The translations under genes were made by a program, and so were the position numbers. A model generated the notes under the pieces. It searched no databases, was not told the origin of the DNA, and worked only from the letters and a program-made list of their open reading frames with translations. From Punctularia strigosozonata HHB-11173 SS5 (lineage: Eukaryota > Basidiomycota > Agaricomycetes > Corticiales > Punctulariaceae): a stretch of 64,000 nt of DNA. The stretch covers positions 576,255 through 640,254 of the forward strand of contig NW_006767441.1 of assembly GCF_000264995.1 (NCBI RefSeq). The letters are read 5' to 3'. Shown in pieces: positions 38,292-50,437 of the stretch (position 1 is the stretch's first letter; each line of letters opens with the position of its first letter).

Positions 38292-39263
38292 CTTCCGTCT
38301 TCACAACGTCTTCGGCCAACGCATCAATGACCACATCCAACCGCTCGCGCGTCTCTTGGATGCTGCACGCATGCCGACTGCTGCTATCCTACAGCACATG
38401 GTTATTTGCTGTATCTTTATTGCCTTGCAGATCACTCCCTTCTCGCAGTAGGGCGGTGGTATAGCAAGGCTGCTTCCTCGTTCCGTCTTGGACCACCATA
38501 GTTTCAGGGCGTATATTTTCGCCTTCCTCCTTACTTCTCCCGGACACCTCCACCCTTCGTATCTTCGTCATTCGTTTTGCCGATATACCTCGTGCAACCC
38601 ACGCCTTATCCTAGTCCCGAACCATACAAATGTACTATCACACCCAATTGTACACGAGCGCGAGTAAGAGCTCTCGCAGCGATATTTAGACAACGTCGGA
38701 ACCGAAATGCCACGCTCTCAGAACCTCGTGGTCGACAGCAGATGCGGAATATTCATCTTCCGTGCTTACGTGCCACACGCAACAACCAGCTCGAGATCGA
38801 ATGCTATCAGCAGCGGAGGAATCGCAGATTTCACATCGTTATCTCGTTATTGTCTCAATGCTTCTCAGAAGAAAATTAGGGTTTGAGCTTTGACGACCAA
38901 AACTGCCTCACTCGCACAATTCAGTAAGACGATCTACCGGGAATTTTTGCTCGATACGCCCCGCGGCGGCTGCGCTCAGGTTCAGAGTCTTTCAGCCGGA
39001 ATGAACGTGGCGAGTTTGGACAAAAGGACAGCAAATTGCTCATCATCGCTGTGTTTGTTCACCGTGTAATCTGCTGACCGAGCTATGGAACGTGCTCGTG
39101 TACATTTACCAAGGAAAACAAATATGTCAGAGTCGATCGAGCCCATGAGATGTCACTGAGATGGCGTGTAAGACAAGATACAGTGCGTCGATGATAATCC
39201 AGAGTAGGGATCAAGATTCAGTAATCGTATATGGCTTGAACTGGCATTTAAGGGTGCAGTATT
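38292..39263. other. Convergent 3' interval
   Basis: 972 bp between the BTB and WC-2 stops. No frame above about 100 codons and no recognisable element. Confidence 0.5.
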
Positions 39264-40903
39264 TCACTCCCCATCGACATCCAGCTTGTCGCCACCTTCC
39301 TTCTCGAACTTCCGCATCTGCTTGGCCCAGCGGAGACCGCAGGCATTGCATAGGGTCTTCGGACCAAGAGGACCTTTGCGCCATTCTGGAGAGTCGGTCC
39401 GGCCGCATGTGACGCACACATATTGATCGGACAGGGTATGAACTCTCTTGGGCTGAAAGGATTTAAGGTCGGGTGAGACATTTGGTTCGAGGCGCAGCGA
39501 ATTGCAGATCTGCACACTACCTTTTTTCGCTTGCCGTCGTCCCCTGCGCCTCGCGGATCTTCGTCAGAGTCTCGCTCAGATTGCACTATCCCCGGCGAGT
39601 TCGTTCCGACTCCGTATGCCATGCCGACATTGCTGTAGGGATCCAATGATTGCGAGCCGCCAGCAGGGGCCGGTGGAGCCGGACTTCGCATTTGTTCTCC
39701 ATATTCCCCTGAGGTGTAGTTTGACCATGCAGGACCATATGAGCCTCCGTGTTCAGTGGCATCGTACTGAGCGCCCTGAGCGTGGTTATTGGTTCCGTAG
39801 GTCGAACTCGTCGATGACGCCGATATGGACGTGGAGGGTTGCGGGACTGGTGCGGTACCGATACCTTGGACTGCGAGCGCATTTTGTCTTGCCCGCAAAT
39901 TCGCTAATTTTTGCTGCAGGCGCTCATTCTCAATTTTAAGCTCGAGGAATGTATTCAACCTGAGAACTTTCTCGTATGATGACGCTGTGCTGAGAGCCAT
40001 TATGCACGTACATGGCGCTGTTTCTGCTGGGATACGGTTTTGCCGTGACAAAGAAGCATTTGCACGGCTCTCCTTGAAACGGATTGCCGGCCCCGAGCTG
40101 GGGCGTACTATCGAAGTGAAGATTTTCAAGACTGGCATGCTGAGACGTCCGCTCAGATTCTTCCGTGTCCTCGTCCGAAAGGAAATGAGGATACCCCTTG
40201 ATCTCGAAGAGCATTTCCTTGTGCTTAACGGGAGCGACGGGAGCTGATGGTGATCCATATCCAGGATAAGCGCCCTGCATGTTGGGTGGGAACGGTACCG
40301 CTGGATAATCGGGTGGTTTACAGCGAAGGCGAACATAAGATAGCAATTCGCTTCGGTTTCGGATAGAGTCGCCGAATAGTTCATAGAATTGATTACGATC
40401 GTCGTCTTCTGTGCATGAACACCGCGTGATCCGTTGTTAAGAGATTTTCACTCACCGTTCATGAGACTGGCAAAGTCCCGATCGACCACTTCTTCGTCCC
40501 TCCAGCCCAGCAACTCGTTGATGGAATATCCACAGAACCAGATTGCGCCAGCTGGAGAGAGTATAAAGACGATACACTCAGAGAGCTCGTTAATCAAAAG
40601 CTCTGCCCAGCGCTTCCTTTTGGTGAATTCGAAGCCTGCGACCTTCTGGTGAGGAGTGGTGGTAGTTGTCTTCGAGCCAGAACTATTGGAGCTTCCGCTT
40701 CTCTCCTCGCGATCAGTGGCTTTAGATGAGCGCACATCTGAGAGAGGTGAATGAGACTGTCTTGCATCCGACATGGAGGCCGCCGGCGATGTCTGTGTGC
40801 TGATGCTCTCCTGAGTACTTGAGGACGCATGCGGATAACCGTAAGATGCGTCCAGGGTGTAGTACTGCACAGTATCTGTGAGTGGGTTGTTTGCAGGCAC
40901 CAT
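39264..40903 (-). CDS. WC2: White collar 2: PAS and GATA zinc-finger subunit of the blue-light receptor complex
   Basis: This is a 490-aa protein in four exons: 40903-40456, 40408-40012, 39959-39521 and 39452-39264. A PAS domain (about residues 90-210) contains [22 protein letters not shown], as in WC-2. A coiled segment ([18 protein letters not shown]) follows. At the C-terminus is one GATA finger Cx2Cx18Cx2C ([18 protein letters not shown], then CNACG) with a basic tail. WC-2 pairs with flavin-binding WC-1 and drives light-induced transcription, including fruiting in mushrooms. An in-frame ATG at 40948 would add 15 residues. It starts 261 bp from divergent HOP1. Confidence 0.94.
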
Positions 40904-41164
40904 ACGTTTGCAAGTACGAGTGATAAGCGACAGGTGGACAGCAGACACAAGCCAGTGTCAACCCCAACTAACTTCAATTCAACCTAAGAACGTTGGATGA
41001 GATGGGCAGGGGTTTTGACGTCATCCCACGGGACGCAATCACGATCATGCGCACTCCAATCCTGGTCTCGTGACCCGGACGCGCTTGACATTGACGTCGA
41101 CGACGACCACGATTCGTTCCAGGTCCATTGTGATATCCGGATCCTTCAGGTTTTCATTGTTAAT

Positions 41165-44100
41165 ATGGAGCAAGCCGTTCGCACCAAGGTAGATTACTTC
41201 AATCCATCTCGTCGCAGGACATCGTAGACTCTCTTGCAGATAGGAGCGCCGGTGACTGCATCGCAGAGCTTGCTTTGCGCAAAAACATTGCTTAATGCTA
41301 GCCTCGGAACCATTGCATACTTACGGCAAGTCGTGCACACTTGAATAACCGCTATAATATGGTCCATAGCCCTGATAGTTACGATGCGATCGGAATGCAT
41401 GCATATATGCACCCGCACCTTGCTGACATATCCGTGCAGGGATCTCCTTCCGGAGGAAAACTTTGTTCGGAGTGCGTATACGATTTCTCGCACCGAACAA
41501 AACATCTGACACACTCGGGAACCAGGCACCCTCGCTTACTCTTCTAGTAATCGCATGCCGTCTCAAGGCCTTAGTACACGCTCGTCCACCGCAGGCGAGC
41601 TGATAGGGACAAAGCATAGGATGTTCACTCTCGCCCGCGGGCATACAAATGAAGGCGATCAGCTTATTGACTTTATGGTATGTGATACGACTCCAAGGAC
41701 ACGCATATATGCTCATATTTACTTCTAGGAGAATGGGGTTTTCGACGCGCTCGAGAAGTGTTACCTTCGCACGCTCACAATCGCTATATACCTAGTACGT
41801 GCTTGCATTTAACTATATTCATTGAATCTAAGGCCACGCAGGACGATACCGATCCGAACAAGTGAGTGCATGCTTCAGCGCAGGAACGTCATATTGAACA
41901 TTGCCATGTACTCTTAGCATCGTCGAATCATACACTTTTAAGTTCGAGGTAAAACATCTATGAACAGGTTAGCATGCGCTAATTTTTATTCGAGTATAAA
42001 CAAGTACCAGGCAGCAATGAAGTCATACCAATTGTCTCACTTGACGATAAATTGAAGAAACTCAAAGTCGATGATCGTCAAGGGAATTCCGTAGCGCCTG
42101 CACCCGAAGGCGCGCCGACCCTCGCAGAGGTTGGAGAGATGTTGTCGGTACGCCATGGTCATAGACGCATGCGGTCGAAGGAAATGGACCAAGCTTCGAT
42201 CTTCCAGGCGATCCAAAAGATGCTCACTTTTCATATTGGACTCCTGAAAGGCCTTCCCAGTGAGTTGCTACTACCAGCCGTCCACGAGATCGAAGCACCA
42301 AACCTTGATAGGGCGCAAGTTCGCGACTTTCAAACTGGCGTATTACGATCACGTTCCCGAGGACTACGAGCCTCCTCATTTCAGGCGTGGTGATGAGGAG
42401 AAGGATAGGTTCTTCTTCGCGACGCATAGCCCGGTCGAAGTGCCAGAGAAAATCAGCATCGGCAAGTTCCAAACATCCTGGCACGAGTAGGTTCATTATA
42501 CCCCTTACGTGTGCCAGAACTGATACATCTCTTCCTAGTATCGATCTGAAGATTGCGTCTGTGGCCAGCATTCTCCCCTCCCCAGATCCCGTAAACGCTT
42601 CACTCGTCAGTACGATCGCCACCCGCAAATGCCGTAAGCAGGGGCCAGCGCCTACCCCAGTCGATGAGATCGCTCGTCGCGTCCATGAAATTGAGCTACA
42701 ACAGCGCGATGCCGAAGAGAGACGCAGCATATGGGCAGCCGACGATGACTTGACGGATCGAGATGCGGACGGAGAAGACGATCCTGACTACAACGCGCCA
42801 ACTCCGAGGGCATCCCAGAGGCGGGATACGTTAGCACTACTTGGTATACGCAAAGACGACGGGACTATCGAGCCTGTGGTCATCAAGAATCCGACAGGAG
42901 AGGAGAGTATGGATGCAGGCAAGTCTACAGGCGAAGCCCAATTCATGGGCGTGTCGGAGAGCGTTCCTCGCGATGTCGATTGTTTGGTGAGGCATTCGTT
43001 TGCATCTTTGTTCGTGAATTGATACTTTGCCGTGTCAATAGAATATAAGGAAGGCTGCGCAGTCCTCGAATATGGATGAGACGCAGCCCATCTTCACTCA
43101 AACCGAAATCGCGGAGTCAAGCATCACGTCGTTACCTCCTTCCGGAAGTTTATCTACCTCAGACACGTCTAGCCTTGGCATCAATACGCAAATGTTGCAA
43201 AAACTAGTCCCAAGCGAGACGGAAACAGCTGTAGAGCTCGTGGACACGGAGATGCTTGGTCTGTGATCGCGATGTCGATTCCTTGCCTCATGCTGATGGC
43301 GGCTGTGATCCAGATGCTGCGAGCCAAATATCTGACACTCTGATGCATGGTACGTCGAGAGGCGCCATTGCCTATCGGTCTCACGCCTACTCCCTCTAGG
43401 AGATGATCTCGACTCCATTGAATCCTTCCATAGCCCGATGGCACGCAAGGCTGAAAGCGGCAAGAAGCACACACACGATGGAAGCCAGACGATCGATTGC
43501 GACTGCGGTGTCAACGTACGTCGCCGCTATCATCACTGACCAGCTTGCTTCTGAATTTATGAATCAGCGAGAAGATGCAGATTGCATATTGTGCGAAGGT
43601 GAATGTGGCCGATGGTACCATGCTTGGTGAGTCACAAAACGGCACGGCTTGCGTTTGAAGCTTACCAGTACACAGGTGTGTGGGGTAAGGTAATTCTCGG
43701 CTTAACGCCACCCGAGTATTGATGAGCTTGGTAGATATCATAACGGAAAGGACAGGCGAATTCCACAATCGTTCATCTGCTTCAACTGTCGTATCCGGAC
43801 CGACCCCAGATGGCCCCTGTTGTCAGCTCCCGAAATCTTGTCCCAGTTAACAGCCGACTACGCTGCGCTGGCTTCGTTCCGGTTCGTATCCCGTACATTC
43901 CTGAACTTCTCGTGACAAGGCCATGTAGGAGGGCTCTCAAGATCGCGGAAACGCAGAAACCTGACAACTGCGCCTCTTTCACGCGCAAAAAGGGTATGTT
44001 TGGGATAAACATCAAGGTCCGTTCGTCTCACGGGTCTTCACAGGGTGCCTCCCGGCTCTGGCATCGCAGCTGTGGAACAGGCTCAAAGCAGAGGGTAACA

Positions 44101-44772
44101 ATTCTCCGCGAACACGGCTCAGCTTATCCCGCTGACCATCTGTAGGTTTCGTCGCTCTGGTTGTCACGGAAAGGGACGAGTCTGGCTTGCTCGAGACCAC
44201 GACCCTTGTAACTCGTGACGCTTCCAAACGTCGACAGAAAGGCAAGGCCAAACGTGCTAAGGGTCGTCAGGTCGGACACCGCCAGAAGTACGCATTCGAC
44301 GTGCGAAGCAAGAACAAGCAAGCATACAAGGACTACTTTAACCCGGATAAGAGCGTTGTAGATCGCCTTCTCGGGATCAAGGGACTGGCAAGTTGTGCGA
44401 TTGCTAGCGCCAATATCAGAGATGACCCTATCCAGGTTGACCAACGCAAGCAACGCAGCAATGCCGCTCTTCAACAATCGTCGTCGTATGTCATCCTTCA
44501 TACCTGCTTCTAAACATACCCGGCCTCACAGCAGTGCTAGTGGTGCGACTGTAGGGGACGATGCTCAGGTTATTCAGAGGGTCGAGATGGATACTCAAGA
44601 ACACCGGGGCGTCGCACCGAACCGGTACGAATCGCAGACGCAGGAGGAGTCCCAGCAAGAAAATATGACTTCGCCAATGCGAGGAATGAAGAGACAGCTT
44701 GCGTCGGATCACGGCGCGACGAAGAAGAAGACAAAAATATCGGTCACCTCTGGTGTGGACTTCTCGACGTAA
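41165..44772 (+). CDS. HOP1: Hop1-type meiotic HORMA-domain chromosome axis protein
   Basis: This is an 863-aa protein in 20 exons. The HORMA domain (about residues 12-287) shows SQSLLCAKTLLNASLGTIAYL, NIVESYTFKFE, PIVSLDDKLKKL and DHVPEDYEPPHFRRGDEE. An acidic linker follows. A PHD finger (about 555-600) has CDCG, CEGECGRWYHAWC and CFNC, then a winged-helix-like part (GCLPALASQLWNRL) and a Lys-rich stretch. The order HORMA, PHD, winged helix is that of the Hop1 chromatin-binding region. Hop1 organises meiotic axes and directs interhomolog recombination. Exon 15 (43676-43684) is 9 nt, exon 6 (41842-41861) is 20 nt, and the intron at 41326-41439 begins GCAAGT. Confidence 0.92.
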
Positions 44773-45648
44773 CTGGCCTCAAATGCTCTGACTGGTACTG
44801 CAATCAACTCGGAGCTAAACTCGCTGTGACGTCAACTTCACGTGGCGTAAGCGCATGGACCGGGCATTCGTCTACTGGTGATCAAAGGTTCTGCTCTCTG
44901 ACTGGTAGTGGATGTGTCTTCAACCGACCCTGATACGCTGTAATACAATACTCTGGCGCTGTGTGGGCTCCTGATCCGGGGGTTCGTGGGTTTGTGCTTC
45001 GAAGCTTTGCTATCGTTTCGCAACTTTGCTGCAATACATGTTCATAAAATCCTGTTTGCAACTGTCGCATGTGTCGACGTATCAACTGCGCAAGCTGTCT
45101 TCGTGATAACGCGGCCTCTTCTCGCGCGAGCCGACCCTGAGGTGGCTGCAGAAAACGCGCGCCGCCCGCCGCGGCGGACTTATCTCTAAGTTCATCCCCT
45201 TGCGATTTGGCATTTCGACTTCTTCGCATGCGAGGTCCCAGGAGATCAAGTGGGATGATGCACCTCCGTATGGCCTTTTCGCTGATATCACGGCGATGAG
45301 GCTCGTTAGTGTGGTGTACATATATTCAAGTAGTATGCATTGAATTTGATTAGCTTTGCCTATCCACGATCTAGGTCTCTTGGCGTGTCTCTCTGAACGT
45401 CGCTCAGCAGTAGCAACCGCAGCTGGATCGTCTGTGATTGTCCTGAGATCATCGATGAAGGGTAGACAGGAAGTCTAGGAAGTCATGGAACAATCCAGAG
45501 CGTTGTGTGGACGCGCACACGCGTACAGATTGGAACGATTATTGTATAGAAGCTCGAGCTTCGTAAGTACCTAACACCGTTGCTTCTTCCTTGTCCTTGG
45601 GCTCTGCGCCGACCTCTCCCTCTTTTCATCGATCTGGACGAAGTCCCG
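44773..45648. other. Interval between HOP1 and DOA1
   Basis: The interval is 876 bp. A minus-strand frame at 44882-45229 (115 codons, Arg/Gln/Leu-rich, helix-like) overlaps a second frame at 45082-45321. I cannot support either as a gene. The part near 45600 is C/T-rich and probably holds the DOA1 promoter. Confidence 0.4.
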
Positions 45649-47745
45649 ATGATGTCCTATAAGCTCTCCGCCACTCTCTCCGCCCATTCCCAAGACGTGC
45701 GTCATCGAATACATGAACGAGTCCTTCTGCGGTTTCAACCAGAACGATTCAGGTCCGGGCAGTCGCCTCCCCGACGAACGACCTTATACTCTCCGCTTCC
45801 CGCGACTCTACTGCCATCGCTTGGGCTCGAGATGAGACGTCTACTGGTTTCCAGCCACATTCGGTGCTCCGTGCTGGTTCCCGGTTCGTGAATGCTATAG
45901 CCTATGTTCCGCCGACGACAGACGCTCCCAAGGGTGTGTCACGCATCGTCCTAGCGGTGGTCTATGTCGTAATCGCATACAGGCTTTGCCGTTACTGGAG
46001 GGCAAGACACAGTGATCAATGTCTTCGACCTCGCGAACCCGAAAGAGGATCCGGACTTCACACTAATTGGGCATGGAGACAATGTCTGCGCTCTTCATGT
46101 GTCGCCGGACGGGACAATCATATCCGGATCATGGGACAAGTGAGTGGCCTTCGCTCACAATCTTTGTTGTATGCATAAGACAGCGTACACTCAGGACTGC
46201 GAAAGTGTGGAAGGATTGGAAGCTTGCATATGACCTCAAAGGCCACCAAGCATCCGTGTGGGCCGTTTTGGCCCTGGATCACGAACAATGCCTGACCGGT
46301 GAGTAGACGTCATGGCAAGCTTAGTTCCCGCTCTAACAGTCCGCGCACAGGTTCGGCAGACAAGAGCATCAAGCTATGGCAGAAGCATAGAGTCATACGG
46401 AACTTCCAAGGTCACAACGATGCCGTGCGAGGTCTCGCTGTGGTACCTGATATTGGATTTGCTTCTTGCTCGAATGATAGGTGAAACGAGAATCGTAGGC
46501 GCTCCGATAACTAGCTGATTTATCGCTCGCAGTCAGATTCACGTCTGGACGTTGGAGGGCGACATCGTATATTCGCTTTCGGGCCACACGTCCTTCGTCT
46601 ACAGCCTGGCTCTTCTTCCCAACGGGGACATAGTATCAGGAGGAGAGGATCGATCGGTCAGAGTTTGGCGAGGTATGATTTCCTCTGCAATTCCGCCGGA
46701 CCACAAGGACAAACACGTAGCCTATCCCCTCTGCAGACGGTGAATGTGCGCAGACCATCGTCCACCCGGCAATCTCCGTATGGACTGTGTCGGTCATGCC
46801 CAACGGGGATATTGTGTCCGGATGCAGCGACGGTGTTGTGCGGGTATTTAGCGCGGATACCGCACGACACACATCTGCAGAGGACCTGAAAGCATTCGAA
46901 GATCAGGTCGCAAGCCAAGCTTTACCTGCCCAACAGGTCGCCAACATGAGCAATGTTCAAGGTCCCGAGGCTTTAGCACAGCCTGGTCAGTCATTGTTCA
47001 CCGCGTCACGTTCTGAAGGTCATTAAGGAGCGAGTTAGGCAAGAAACCTGGGCAGGTCATCATGGTGAAAAATGACAGAGGAGGGGTAGAAGCCCATCAG
47101 GTAATGTACCTCGAAGGCAAGAAGCATTGGACTGACGATCCTGTAGTGGGATGCCTCATCAGGATGGCAGAAGATTGGCGATGTAGTTGATGCAGTCGGC
47201 TCTGGCCGCAAGCAGCTGTACCAAGGCAGAGAATACGACTATGTATTCGATGTCGACATAAAGGACGGCGCGCCGCCTCTGAAATTGCCGTATAACGCGA
47301 ACGGTATGCTGCACTCAATTTTGGTGTTCCTACGCCATGTCTGATCGCGCAAACCCTAAAGAGAACCCTTTCGCCGTGGCACAAAGATTCTTGGAGGCTA
47401 ATGACCTCCCGATGTCATATATCGACCAGGTCGTCGAGTTCATCAACAGAAATACTCAGGGAGCTACCATTGGTGCAGGCGGTAGCGAGTACATTGATCC
47501 ATACACAGGTATATACAGAACTCAGCTGTGCTCGAGGGTTCTCTAAACTTTTGACGCTGATCATTCTGTAGGAGCCTCTCGTTATCAGTCCTCATCAGCC
47601 TCGGTGCCTGCCGCAGGTCCTTCCAACTCATTTGTCGATCCATTCACCGGCGCAAATCGTTATGCACCTGTCTCATCAGCACCGGCTCCTGCACAGAACC
47701 CCGCTGCTCTGAGCGATCCTTATACGGGCAGTTCTCGATACTCGT

Positions 47746-47777
<32 letters not shown>

Positions 47778-49040
47778 TCGGCACCTGCCCCCGCTGTTGG
47801 CACTCCGGCTGTGCTCCCTGTAGTAAGTTGTCAAATCCTCGACGTTTGATAGTCTGTGTTCATATCATTTGCAGACGACCGCCTTCAGCTTCAAGACGGC
47901 GAACGTACCTCCAATGAGAGCCAAAATTTATGAATTCGAACAAGCGTTCCGTACTGAGATTGTGAATATTACTCTGCATCAGCACCCTCAAACGTAACTG
48001 ACAAACATCCAGTCCACTTTGAAAATGACCATGAGTCCTGGCGAGATCCGGCAATTCGACGAGGTGTTCTCCTATCTGGCCGCCGCTTCATCACCGATCA
48101 CGGAAGTCCCTCCAAGCCCCGTGTCGCCAAAACACCTCGAGGTGGTACTCGGCGTTCTCGAGCGATGGCCCCTTGGCTCACGATTCCCCCGTAAGTGAGG
48201 ACGACTCCGCCATATGCACAGAGTTTCACGATTTCTGACCAACTCTTAGTTCTAGACACTTGTCGACTGATACTCGGTTACTGCCCTGAAACTTTGGCCC
48301 AACCGGGCGTTCGGTTGTCCTTCATCCAGGCGCTGTTCAAATCAACCGACTGGTTCGAACCCTGGACGTCGGCTTGGCTGGACAGATCAAAAGAGACCAA
48401 TTTCCTGCTTCTCTTTCGAGGAGTGAGTAACGTCTTCCAGGCCGATACTCCATCCGGGGAAGCATGGGTTGCGTGGGTGAGAACATCTCCTACATGCTAT
48501 CCTCATAGGTTTTAACATGCGAGTTAGGTCATCGAGACGCTGGCTCATGGCAAATATGAGCTATTGAGTAAACCTCAACGTGTGGCGTTCGCTACGCTCC
48601 TCTTCAAGTACGTCAATTCCCGGTTTGCAATGACGATCCATTTATTACCTGAAACAGCGTTTCTACGACGTTACTGAATCCTGGGGCTGCTGATGAGACG
48701 CGAGATACATTGTTCAGGACCGTACTACAGGTATGTCACGCCCATTTCTGCCATATATCTATCCTCATCTTGTCTCAGGGCCCCCTCCGAGAGCAAGAAG
48801 ATTCGGAAGGGGCGTATCGTGGATTAGTCGCCCTTGGCAATATCGTACGTATAATCAACGACCCCTGTCTGGCTAGGAAGCTCACCGGATCTCTGATAGA
48901 TATACGCCGCAAAGAAATTCGGATTTGTTCTTGACGGAGATCGCAATGCGGCGGTGCAGCAAGCATTAGAAGCGATTGTGGGTGCTTTCCCGGAATTGCG
49001 TGTTAAGACGCTGGCCGGCGAAATCAAGACATTGTTATAA
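45649..49040 (+). CDS. DOA1: Doa1/Ufd3 (PLAA): WD40, PFU and PUL ubiquitin-binding Cdc48 cofactor
   Basis: A multi-exon gene (about eighteen exons) starting MMSYKLSATLSAHSQDVRAV. The first 300 residues form a WD40 propeller (GQDTVINVFDLAN, ISGSWDKTAKVW and SGGEDRSVRVW). Next is a PFU domain that binds ubiquitin (ENPFAVAQRFLEANDLP, DQVVEFINRNT). Two or three repeats of the DPYTG/DPFTG type follow, with an Ala-Pro run. The C-terminal PUL armadillo domain, which binds Cdc48/p97, includes ERWPLGSRFPLLDTCRL and ends ELRVKTLAGEIKTLL. It acts in ubiquitin homeostasis and mitochondrial or ribosomal quality control. Most internal junctions were checked for frame; exon limits near 48.5-48.9 kb are the least certain. 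Confidence 0.92.
47746..47777 (+). repeat. Hexanucleotide CTGCTC tandem repeat
   Basis: About five copies of a six-base unit encode the Ala-Pro alternation between the PFU and PUL domains of Doa1. The unit is in frame, so copy changes would lengthen the linker without breaking it. Confidence 0.8.
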
Positions 49041-49738
49041 TGTTAAGGGCCTCATACGGGCGTCAAAGGTGGACAAACTGATGCAACAATGGTCATACTC
49101 TGCGACGACGCCCGCGGTTGTTATCCTCCGTAGTAGATACAGTATAGAAACATCACATCTTGTAAACTCATAGCAGAGATTGGATTGATCGATAAGGTAG
49201 GAGTCATGACAATATCCGGAATGATGGACAGAAGTCTAGGTTCATATCAAGTCGCGGTCAGATCGTTCGAATTGTTTGTTCCCGTCAACCCTTGGCCCCC
49301 TCAGAATCCATTCCCGAGCCTGGTCTGAGCACCCGATGCTTGTAGACGTCTGTATCAGACACAGGACATGGGCATAGTCAATGGATACACGGAGTACTTT
49401 GTGGATGACGTCCGACCGTTATGGTGTCCTGTTCTTCGACGATCCACCACTCCATCCCCATCTCTGCATATATCATGCATCCCTGCACTAGTTCCTGCCC
49501 TCTGAATGCATGCTAGAGGCCCATACACGTCTACTATCAGACAGGGCGGCTGCCGGCAGTTCGGGAGATATGCAAGTGCTACCCCTATATCTGTGTCCCT
49601 CCTACGTCTGCGCGATATGTGTAATGTCACGTCCGGCTGTCCACTCGACATCCCAACATGCCTGTCATACGGGGACGTCATCGGTTCGCCGTAACGAGTG
49701 GAGAGTCTCCCTCCTCTCTGCGCAAACTCGCTGCCATC
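49041..49738. other. Spacer with no supported gene
   Basis: 698 bp between DOA1 and the next small gene. The minus-strand frame spanning 49355-50245 lies mostly opposite that gene and is Arg-rich, so it looks like a shadow. Confidence 0.45.
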
Positions 49739-50164
49739 ATGTCGCTGCCTATCTTGCGAGTCGCCCCTCCGAAAGCTACTATGCCCACTCGTGGTCTCGA
49801 CGGTCCTGGGATCAAACCCGCTGCGGCGCAATCCGTCCCTGAACTTGGGTCGCAAGATACGAACATCGACGTCCACGCTTCCCAAGGCTCGCCCACGACG
49901 GGGACTGAATCGCAAACCTCGCCTGAAGCGGAGGCGCACCTGGATGCGTATCTCGCTCCAGGGAAATCCCAGAGAGCAGGACAGTACGCTACGCCGCACT
50001 TCCGGATTGCACACATATTTACACAGTGCATTTGATACGCCTCTACCTTGCCGATTGCGCTTGACTGACGTTGTAGGTCTGTGTCTCCTTCGACGATGCT
50101 TCCCCCACCCGCTTTTTTCCCAAGCGGTTTTGGCGGGGGGGGGGGTTGGGGTTGGGGTTTTTAA
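49739..50164 (+). CDS. Small orphan protein with Gly/Trp-rich C-terminus
   Basis: This is a 110-aa protein in two exons, 49739-49983 and 50077-50164, with a GT-AG intron that keeps the frame. It starts MSLPILRVAPPKATMPTRG. The middle is polar (Ser/Thr/Pro/Glu, EAEAHLDAYLAPGKSQRAG). It ends in a proline-aromatic patch and a glycine/tryptophan tail (MLPPPAFFPSGFGGGGGWGW). No domain, signal peptide or membrane segment is visible. The hydrophobic aromatic end is distinctive and unlikely in non-coding DNA, which is why I call it a gene. An 11-base G run encodes the tail. No function can be given. Confidence 0.55.
50135..50158 (+). repeat. G(11) run followed by TTGGGG repeats
   Basis: Eleven G residues followed by two TTGGGG units. 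It resembles a telomere word but is internal and in frame, encoding Gly-Gly-Trp-Gly-Trp-Gly-Phe of the orphan protein. It could form a G-quadruplex. Confidence 0.75.
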
Positions 50165-50437
50165 CGCACTGACGAGGAGCCGGACTTCGACCAGTGAGCT
50201 GAAGACGGCTTGCCTAGCATACATTACATAGCACTGTATGTACACATGTACCTGGGACTTTTTGGTGCCGGTGGTGAGACGGTGTGGTCGGCTTCATCAG
50301 CTCACGAAAACCGTTGAGCTGCTTGGCACGCTGTCGACTGCACGAGTGGCGTACGTGCAGCGCAGCAACCGGCTGTTCCGCTACCGGGACCTCGTCGGCA
50401 ATCTACCTACCTACCTTCGTTACGACGTCGACCCCTC

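Noticed and set aside
44882-45229. 115-codon minus-strand frame, helix-like
   Set aside because: Overlapped by another frame, no clear start, splice sites or similarity; not enough to call a gene.
50135-50160. Telomere-like TTGGGG units
   Set aside because: Only two units, internal, inside a coding exon; no sign of a chromosome end or internal telomere block.
49355-50245. 296-codon minus-strand frame
   Set aside because: Mostly opposite the spliced plus-strand orphan, Arg-rich, with no recognisable feature; treated as a shadow.
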